Below are positions 36,817 to 43,406 of a stretch of DNA of 43,406 nt, piece after piece. The translations under genes were made by a program, and so were the position numbers. The notes beneath the pieces were generated by a model. It saw only the letters and a list, made by a program, of their open reading frames with translations. It was not told the DNA's origin and did no database searches. Origin of the DNA: Candidatus Onthovivens merdipullorum (lineage in GTDB: Bacteria > Bacillota_I > Bacilli_A > RFN20 > CAG-826). Location: contig JADIMY010000086.1 in the NCBI GenBank assembly GCA_017694345.1, forward strand, positions 1-43,406, given 5' to 3'. The stretch's first letter is position 1, and the number at the start of each line of letters is the position of its first letter.

Positions 36817-38016
36817 ATGAATATTTTAGAGAGATTTAAGAAATATATCGCAATTGATACAATGAGTGATGATAATTCAAATTCAATTCCTTCAACTAAT
36901 ACTCAATTAGAATTTGGTAAAATCTTAGTTAATGATTTAAAAGAAATCGGATTAGATAATGCATATCAAGATGAATATGGGTATATTTATGGAAAAATTG
37001 ATGTTCAAAAAGAGAAAACAATTGGTTTAATTGCTCATATGGACACATCTAGTGCTTTTAAGGGTGGAGTTAAAAATACTTTATTAATAAAAAATTATGA
37101 AGGACAAGAAGTGACTTTAGAAAGTAACGATAAATTAAATATTGAGGGGTTTCCAGTTTTACATGATGTAATAGGTGATGATTTACTTTTTACCGATGGA
37201 AAGCATCTTTTAGGAGGTGACGATAAAGCCGGTATTGTCATTATTTTTGAAATTTTGCAATATTTTTTAAAACATAAAGAAGAACTAAATTACAATTTAG
37301 CTATTTGTTTTACTGTAGATGAAGAAATCGGGCGAGGACCTTTAAAATTTGAAACTAAAAAAATGGGAGCAGATGTTGCTTTTACTTTAGATGGAGAATC
37401 GATTTATGAAGCAAACATTGAAAACTTTAATGCTTCTAAAGCTGAAGTAATAATTGAAGGAATCAATGTACATCCAGGCAGTGCAAAAGATCTAATGGTT
37501 AACTCAATTTTATGTGCAATGGAATTTAATAATTTATTACCAAAAGATATGATACCTGAAAAAACTTCTGATCACGAAGGTTTTATTCATTTAGAAGAAA
37601 TTAAAGGTGATGTAAATAAAACTACTTTATCTTATATAATAAGAGATCACGATGAAAAACTTCTAGAAATGAAAAAAGAAATGTTAATAAAAGCAAAAGA
37701 CGAAATTTTAAAAAGACATCCAAAAGCAAAAATTTCTTTAAGTATCGTGGATGAATATAAAAATATGTTTAATTACTTTTTAAGTCATCGAGAAGCAATC
37801 GATTTAATTAATAAAGCTTATCTTATATCGAACAAAAAATTATCATATACACCAATTAGAGGAGGAACAGATGGAGCAACAATTACTTATATGGGACTAC
37901 CATGTCCTAATTTAGGTGTTGGTGATTTTAATCCTCATGGTAAATATGAATTTGTCTCAATTACACAAATGGGAGAAATGGTTAATATTGTCAAAAACCT
38001 TTTAAAACTGAAATAA
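36817..38016 (+). CDS. pepT: Peptidase T (tripeptide aminopeptidase)
   Basis: HMDTSSAFKGGVKN, LLGGDDKAG, VDEEIGRG, RGGTDGA, GVGDFNPHGKYE. Confidence 0.93.
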   Translation: MNILERFKKYIAIDTMSDDNSNSIPSTNTQLEFGKILVNDLKEIGLDNAYQDEYGYIYGKIDVQKEKTIGLIAHMDTSSAFKGGVKNTLLIKNYEGQEVTLESNDKLNIEGFPVLHDVIGDDLLFTDGKHLLGGDDKAGIVIIFEILQYFLKHKEELNYNLAICFTVDEEIGRGPLKFETKKMGADVAFTLDGESIYEANIENFNASKAEVIIEGINVHPGSAKDLMVNSILCAMEFNNLLPKDMIPEKTSDHEGFIHLEEIKGDVNKTTLSYIIRDHDEKLLEMKKEMLIKAKDEILKRHPKAKISLSIVDEYKNMFNYFLSHREAIDLINKAYLISNKKLSYTPIRGGTDGATITYMGLPCPNLGVGDFNPHGKYEFVSITQMGEMVNIVKNLLKLK

Positions 38017-38027
38017 AATTTTTGATT

Positions 38028-38435
38028 TTATTCTTTTTCTGAATTGAAATATAAGTAATTAATTATAGATTTTCTAGTAATAATTCCAATGAAATTTTTT
38101 TGATCATCGAGTACTGGAACAAAGTTTTGGTTAATTGCTAAAGCGATAAGGCTACTCATTTCAGTATTTGAAGGAATAGGAAGATAATCCTTATGTCTAG
38201 AAACTTCCATTATTGAAATATCATCAAATTCACTAATATCTTCAAAAGGATGATTTTTTAAATAATAAAGTAAATCACCTTCACTTATTGATCCTATATA
38301 TTTTCCATCTTTACTTAAGATTGGAATAACTTGATAACGATGATATTCGATTGTTTCTAAGGCTTGTCTTATGCTCATACTATCTAGACAATATTTGATT
38401 AATTTCTTTGGTGTCAAAAAATACAAAACATTCAT
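38028..38435 (-). CDS. CBS-domain protein
   Basis: Two CBS repeats (IPILSKDGKYIGSISEGDLL; VPVLDDQKNFIGIITRKSII). Confidence 0.85.
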   Translation of the reverse strand: MNVLYFLTPKKLIKYCLDSMSIRQALETIEYHRYQVIPILSKDGKYIGSISEGDLLYYLKNHPFEDISEFDDISIMEVSRHKDYLPIPSNTEMSSLIALAINQNFVPVLDDQKNFIGIITRKSIINYLYFNSEKE

Positions 38436-38498
38436 ATTTTTATTATAACATAGTAATAAATAGTGTAAAATGATTTAGGTTAAAAAGGTGATTGAAGT

Positions 38499-38966
38499 AT
38501 GGATAGAATAAGTTGGGACGAATATTTTATGGGTATAGCCCTACTAAGTGCAAAAAGAAGTAAAGATCCTTCTACACAAGTTGGAGCTTGTATTGTAGAT
38601 GACGAAAATAAAGTTGTCTCCATTGGTTATAATGGAATGCCTAGACATTGTGATGACAATAAATTAACTTGGGAAAAAGGTGAAGACTTAGATAATAAAT
38701 ATCTTTATGTTTGTCACGCTGAATTTAACGCTATTTTAAACACCCGTAGTGGTAGTAGTTTAAAAGGAACAAGAATTTATGTTACTTTATTTCCTTGTAA
38801 TGAATGTGCAAAAGCTATTATTCAAGTCGGGATTAAAGAAGTCATCTATCTAAGCGATAAATATGAAAATCAACTTTCAACTCGTGCTAGTAAAAAATTA
38901 TTAGATGTCGCTGGGATAAAATATCATCAATATAAAGGTAGATACACTAAAGTAGAATTAGATTAA
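38499..38966 (+). CDS. Deoxycytidylate (dCMP) deaminase, ComEB-like
   Basis: CHAEFNAILN and PCNECAKAI zinc motifs. Confidence 0.9.
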   Translation: MDRISWDEYFMGIALLSAKRSKDPSTQVGACIVDDENKVVSIGYNGMPRHCDDNKLTWEKGEDLDNKYLYVCHAEFNAILNTRSGSSLKGTRIYVTLFPCNECAKAIIQVGIKEVIYLSDKYENQLSTRASKKLLDVAGIKYHQYKGRYTKVELD

Positions 38967-39802
38967 TGAACGAAGCATTACGACTTGAGCATATTTATTT
39001 TGGTTATGAAGAAGATTTAGACACTTTAATTGATGTTTCTTTTAGTGTCAAAAAAGGAGATTATGTTACTTTAATTGGGCATAACGGAAGTGGTAAATCG
39101 ACACTTGCTAAAATAATTTCTTTTTTATTAAATCCAAATAGCGGAAAGATATTTATTAACGAAGAAGAAATTAATTCTAATGATGAAAATAAATTAAAGA
39201 ATATTAGAAAAATTATTGGAATAGTATTTCAAAACCCTGACAATCAATTTATCGGGTCAACTGTTGAAGATGATATTGCTTTTGGTTTAGAGAATCGAAA
39301 CACTGATGTAAAAAAAATGAAAGAACTAGTCTATGAATATGCTAAAAAAGTAAATATGGACAAATTTTTAAATAAAGAGCCTAGTGAACTTAGTGGTGGA
39401 CAAAAGCAAAGAGTAGCTATTGCTGGAATTTTAGCACTTAATTTAAAAATTATTATTTTTGATGAAGCAACAAGTATGTTAGATCCTGAAGGTGTTGAAG
39501 ATATAAAAAGATTAATTTTTGAGATGAGAGAAAAAGACCCTACCTTAACATTTATCTCAATAACTCACGATATAGAAGAAGCTTATTTAAGTGATTATTG
39601 TATCGTTTTAAATAAGGGAAAAATTTTAAAAGAAGGAAAACCTTTTGAAGTATTTCAAAATGAAGAACTAATATCTTCAACTGGATTAGATATTCCTTTT
39701 GTTTTAAAAGTAAAAAATGCTTTAAAAGATAATGGCATTGAAATTAGTGAAAATATTAAAACAATTGATGAACTTGGTGAATATATATGCAAATTGAAAT
39801 AA
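38966..39802 (+). CDS. ecfA1: ECF transporter ATPase EcfA1
   Basis: GHNGSGKST, LSGGQKQRVAIAGILAL, IIFDEATSMLDPEG. Confidence 0.93.
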   Translation: MNEALRLEHIYFGYEEDLDTLIDVSFSVKKGDYVTLIGHNGSGKSTLAKIISFLLNPNSGKIFINEEEINSNDENKLKNIRKIIGIVFQNPDNQFIGSTVEDDIAFGLENRNTDVKKMKELVYEYAKKVNMDKFLNKEPSELSGGQKQRVAIAGILALNLKIIIFDEATSMLDPEGVEDIKRLIFEMREKDPTLTFISITHDIEEAYLSDYCIVLNKGKILKEGKPFEVFQNEELISSTGLDIPFVLKVKNALKDNGIEISENIKTIDELGEYICKLK

Positions 39803-40686
39803 ATGATATTTATTTTACATATAATAAAAAAAGATATGATGAATTCGAAGCTTTAAAAGGTGTATCTTTAAATATTAATAAAGGAGAATTCGTCTCTTTA
39901 GTAGGAAAAACTGGTAGTGGAAAATCAACTTTGATTCAGATGCTAAATGGCTTACTTTTGCCAACTAAAGGCTATGTAAAGGTCGATGATTTTATTATTA
40001 CTTCTGATAAAAAACTTAAAAAGAATTTATTAAGAAACGCTTCTAAAGAAATAAAAGATTTAAATAAAAAAAGTTATTTATTAAGAAAAAAAGTTGGCAT
40101 TGTTTTTCAATTTCCTGAATACCAACTTTTTGAAGAAACTGTTTTAAAAGATGTAATGTTTGGTCCAATAAACTTTAAAGTTGAAGAAAATTTAGCTAAA
40201 GAGAAGGCAATTAATGCCTTACATAGTGTTGGGATTAATGATTCTTATTTTGCAAGAAGTCCCTTTGAACTTAGTGGTGGAGAAAAAAGGCGAGTTGCAA
40301 TTGCTGGAATTTTAGCTAGTGACCCTGAAATTTTAGTTCTTGATGAACCAACAGCTGGTCTAGATCCAAATGGAAAAAAAGAGATTATGAATTTAGTTAA
40401 GAACATTCATAGCCAGGGTAAGACTATTATTTTAGTAACTCACGATATGGATGTAATTATGAATTATGTCGATAAGGTTTTTGTTATGAACGATGGTAAA
40501 TTAATCGAAGAGACCAGCCCTATAGATTTATTTAATAAAGAAAATATAAATATGTGTTCTTTAGAAATTCCTACATTCTATAAATTTAAAAAAATATTAA
40601 AAAAACATGGGTTTTGCAAGGATTTAAAAGAAATTAATGACTTTTCTTCATTAATTAAATGTATTTCGGAGAGCTTAAATGAGTAA
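39787..40686 (+). CDS. ecfA2: ECF transporter ATPase EcfA2
   Basis: GKTGSGKST, FQFPEYQLFEETV, LSGGEKRRVAIAGILA, LDEPTAGLDPNG. Confidence 0.94.
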   Translation: MQIEINDIYFTYNKKRYDEFEALKGVSLNINKGEFVSLVGKTGSGKSTLIQMLNGLLLPTKGYVKVDDFIITSDKKLKKNLLRNASKEIKDLNKKSYLLRKKVGIVFQFPEYQLFEETVLKDVMFGPINFKVEENLAKEKAINALHSVGINDSYFARSPFELSGGEKRRVAIAGILASDPEILVLDEPTAGLDPNGKKEIMNLVKNIHSQGKTIILVTHDMDVIMNYVDKVFVMNDGKLIEETSPIDLFNKENINMCSLEIPTFYKFKKILKKHGFCKDLKEINDFSSLIKCISESLNE

Positions 40687-41563
40687 TATTTTTGGAAAAT
40701 TTACACATTACAATACAATAATTCATAAATGTGATCCACGCATCAAAATATTTGGTTTAATTTTGATCATGGTCATCTGTTTTTTACCATATGGCAATAA
40801 CTATATGAACCAGCTTTTAATTTTGGCTGTTCTCGGTCTATTTATTTTTTTAACAATGATAATTGCTAAAATTAATTTTCTTGATTTATTTAAGTCATTA
40901 AAGATGATTTGGTTTATGGCAATATTTCTTTTAATCATTAATGTTTTTATTCCTTATGGTAACAATGAACATCCAATGATTATATTTAGTAATGGCTATA
41001 CTTTATACTGGGAAGGTTTACTTAATACCTTTATGGTTTTATTTAGACTTATTTTAATGATTGCTTTAACAATGATACTAACTTCAACGACCTCTCCAAT
41101 GGATATTACATATGGTTTTGAATGGTTTATGATGCCTTTAAAACTTATAAAATTTCCTACACAAGTAGTAGCGATGACGATGTCTTTAGCTTTAAGATTT
41201 ATTCCTACTTTATTAGAAGAAGCTAACCGCATTATGAAAGCTCAAAAAAGTAGAGGTGTTGATTATCAACATGGTTTTCTAATGAAAAAACTTAAATCTA
41301 TAACAACTTTAATTATTCCTTTACTGATAAGTTGTTTTTCTATAAGTGATGATTTAAGTTTAGCAATGGAAGCTAGAGGTTATGATCCTTATAGTAAAAG
41401 AAGTCGATATAGAATATTAAAATTTTCACATTATGATTTAATTGTCATTATTGTTTTATTATTAATTGTTTCATTTTTTATTTTTATAGCAGTTATTTCT
41501 AATCATTATGGCATCAATATTATTGAAACTCTATTTCCTTTGACTAAAGGAGTGACTTTTTAA
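40679..41563 (+). CDS. ecfT: ECF transporter transmembrane subunit EcfT
   Basis: Coupling motifs KAQKSRGVDY and MEARGYDP. Confidence 0.93.
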   Translation: MSNIFGKFTHYNTIIHKCDPRIKIFGLILIMVICFLPYGNNYMNQLLILAVLGLFIFLTMIIAKINFLDLFKSLKMIWFMAIFLLIINVFIPYGNNEHPMIIFSNGYTLYWEGLLNTFMVLFRLILMIALTMILTSTTSPMDITYGFEWFMMPLKLIKFPTQVVAMTMSLALRFIPTLLEEANRIMKAQKSRGVDYQHGFLMKKLKSITTLIIPLLISCFSISDDLSLAMEARGYDPYSKRSRYRILKFSHYDLIVIIVLLLIVSFFIFIAVISNHYGINIIETLFPLTKGVTF

Positions 41564-42285
41564 TGAATTTGAAGATGATTTTTTCTTATAAGGGTAGTAA
41601 TTATTATGGCTATGCTAAGCAACCAAATAAAATTACAATTCAAGGAATTATTGAAGAAAATTTGAATAAAATTTTTCAAGAAAAAATTACTATATTTGCT
41701 AGTGGTAGAACAGATAAATGGGTACACGCTATTAATCAAGTAGCTAATTTTCATATTAATAAAGATATAGAAACTAATAGTCTTACTTATAAATTAAATA
41801 AGTTATTACCTAATGATATTTATATTAAAAATATAGAAGTAGTCGATGAAGAGTTTAATAGTAGACTTAGTGCTAAAAGTAAAACATATTTATATTTAAT
41901 TAATTCTAAATATTCTCCTTTTTTTGAGGATTTAAGTTTAAATTACGAATTTAATAATCTTGAGTTAGTTGAAAAAGGAATGAAATTATTTTCAGGTAAA
42001 CATAATTTTAAAAATTTTACTGGTAAAAAGCTTGATGCTCTAAATTTTATTAGAGAGATTTTCTTTTTTAATCTAGAAAAGAAAGATGATTTTTATCTAT
42101 TTAAAATTAATGGTAATGGATTTATGACTTATATGGTTAGAAAGATAATTGCTACTTTAATTGAACTTGATAAAGGAAATATTTCTATAGAATTTATTAA
42201 AGATTCTTTAAATAAAGAAAATAGAGATATCGTAACTTATACCGCTTCACCTAAAGGATTGTATTTATATGATGTTTTATATTAA
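41563..42285 (+). CDS. truA: tRNA pseudouridine(38-40) synthase TruA, divergent
   Basis: Synteny after ecfA1A2T; SGRTDKWVHAINQ catalytic-Asp region; SAKSKTYLY. Confidence 0.9.
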   Translation: MNLKMIFSYKGSNYYGYAKQPNKITIQGIIEENLNKIFQEKITIFASGRTDKWVHAINQVANFHINKDIETNSLTYKLNKLLPNDIYIKNIEVVDEEFNSRLSAKSKTYLYLINSKYSPFFEDLSLNYEFNNLELVEKGMKLFSGKHNFKNFTGKKLDALNFIREIFFFNLEKKDDFYLFKINGNGFMTYMVRKIIATLIELDKGNISIEFIKDSLNKENRDIVTYTASPKGLYLYDVLY

Positions 42286-42324
42286 AAACCATTTAGATCT
42301 CAACTATTTTTAAGGAAATTATGT

Positions 42325-43406
42325 ATGGAAAGAAAATTTGAAACAGGTGTTTTATTACATATTTCTTCTTTACCAGGAAGATATGGAATTGGTCAAATTG
42401 GACAAAATGCTTATAATTTTATTGATTTTTTAAGTGAAGCTGGTTTTACTTATTGGGAGATTCTTCCTTTAAATCAAACAAGTTTTAGTAATTCTCCTTA
42501 TCAAACTTTATCTGCTTTTGGACTAAATCAATATTTTATTGATTATGATTTACTTGTTAAAGATGGTCTATTAAATAGTAGAGACTTTCAAGGAATTAAA
42601 TTTTTTGATGATGCTAGAAAGGCTAATTTTCAAAAAATATTTGCTAATTCTGATAAACTACTATTTAGGGCTTATAAAAGATTTAATAAAAATAACATAG
42701 ATTTTATTAAGTTTAAATCAAATAATTTTTATTTATCTTATGCAATGTATATGGCTCTAAAAAAGAAAAATGATAACAAAGCATGGTATGATTTTCGACT
42801 AGAAGAACGCTATTTTAACGAAGATTTACAAGAAGAAATATTGTCTAATAATAGTGAAATTGTTGATTATTACTTATTTTTACAATTTATCTTTAATAAG
42901 CAATGGAATGCTTTACATGAATATGCAAAAAGAAAAAATATAAAGATTATTGGCGAAATTCCCCATTTTTTAGACTTTGACAGTGCTTCAGTTTTTACAA
43001 ATAGTGAAGAATTTATGCTAAATAAGTTTAATTTAATGGATGTTGTAGCTGGTTTTCCACCTGATGAATTTACAAAATTTGGTCAAAGATGGGGAGAGCC
43101 TTTATATGATTGGAATTATATGAAATCAACTCACTATAAATGGTGGAAAAAAAGAATTCATCAAGCTTTAGATTTATTTGATTATGTTAAAATAAATCAT
43201 TTTTCAGGCTTTTATAAAGTTTATGGAATTCCTTTTAAAGAAAAATCAAATAAAGAAGGCAAATTTTATTTTGGACCAGGACTTGAACTTTTTAAAGAAT
43301 TTAAAGATGCTCCAATATTAGCTAGTGATCTAGGAGTTTATGATAAAGATGTAGAAAAATTTGTAAAAAGTACAGGGTATACTACATTAAAAACAACTTT
43401 ATTATC
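42325..43406 (+). CDS. GH77 4-alpha-glucanotransferase (MalQ)-like protein, 3'-truncated by the window edge; catalytic motifs degenerate
   Basis: GVLLHISSLPGRYGIG, SPYQTLSAFGLN, GEIPHFLDFDSASVF, VAGFPPDEFTKFGQRWGEPLYDW; open frame to the window end (360 codons, hand-translated). Confidence 0.88.
   Translation, partial: MERKFETGVLLHISSLPGRYGIGQIGQNAYNFIDFLSEAGFTYWEILPLNQTSFSNSPYQTLSAFGLNQYFIDYDLLVKDGLLNSRDFQGIKFFDDARKANFQKIFANSDKLLFRAYKRFNKNNIDFIKFKSNNFYLSYAMYMALKKKNDNKAWYDFRLEERYFNEDLQEEILSNNSEIVDYYLFLQFIFNKQWNALHEYAKRKNIKIIGEIPHFLDFDSASVFTNSEEFMLNKFNLMDVVAGFPPDEFTKFGQRWGEPLYDWNYMKSTHYKWWKKRIHQALDLFDYVKINHFSGFYKVYGIPFKEKSNKEGKFYFGPGLELFKEFKDAPILASDLGVYDKDVEKFVKSTGYTTLKTTLL

Noticed and set aside
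1-43406. CRISPR arrays, rRNA genes, complete IS elements or prophage
   Set aside because: No repeat-spacer pattern, rRNA sequence, complete transposase/integrase or phage structural cluster was seen by eye

Overview
The window is AT-rich bacterial chromosome, about 43 kb, in Firmicutes/Tenericutes style. TGA is used as a stop (e.g. the pilin-like ORF ending at 11779 and the NuoF-like ORF ending at 21127), so the code is standard rather than Mycoplasma code 4. The gene content and the EzrA/NifS-like/ThiI order suggest an uncultured Bacilli/Mollicutes-related lineage (inference). Most of the window is housekeeping: galT, coaX, trmB, acpP, pyrG, trxB, thrS with a T-box leader, smpB, ECF transporter genes, truA, several peptidases, four clustered minus-strand tRNAs and one tRNA-Ala. 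The main accessory feature is a compact seven-gene Tad/Flp-like (type IV filament) locus at about 7308-11779. It has a CpaF-type ATPase, two TadB/TadC-like membrane proteins, TadE-like pseudopilins, a secreted beta-rich protein and a 58-aa terminal pilin candidate, and no prepilin peptidase is encoded nearby. Other points of interest are: a GH77 (MalQ-like) ORF at the right edge that appears to have lost both catalytic carboxylates; a CopA-like ATPase with DKTNT instead of DKTGT; an EzrA homologue without its N-terminal membrane anchor; a perfect 9-bp inverted repeat overlapping the inferred promoter of an [FeFe]-hydrogenase operon; an unlisted 54-aa membrane peptide gene after folT; and an 11-nt motif shared by the leaders of the Tad-like operon and an orphan membrane-protein gene 8 kb away. 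All homology calls were made by eye from protein motifs; no database search was run.
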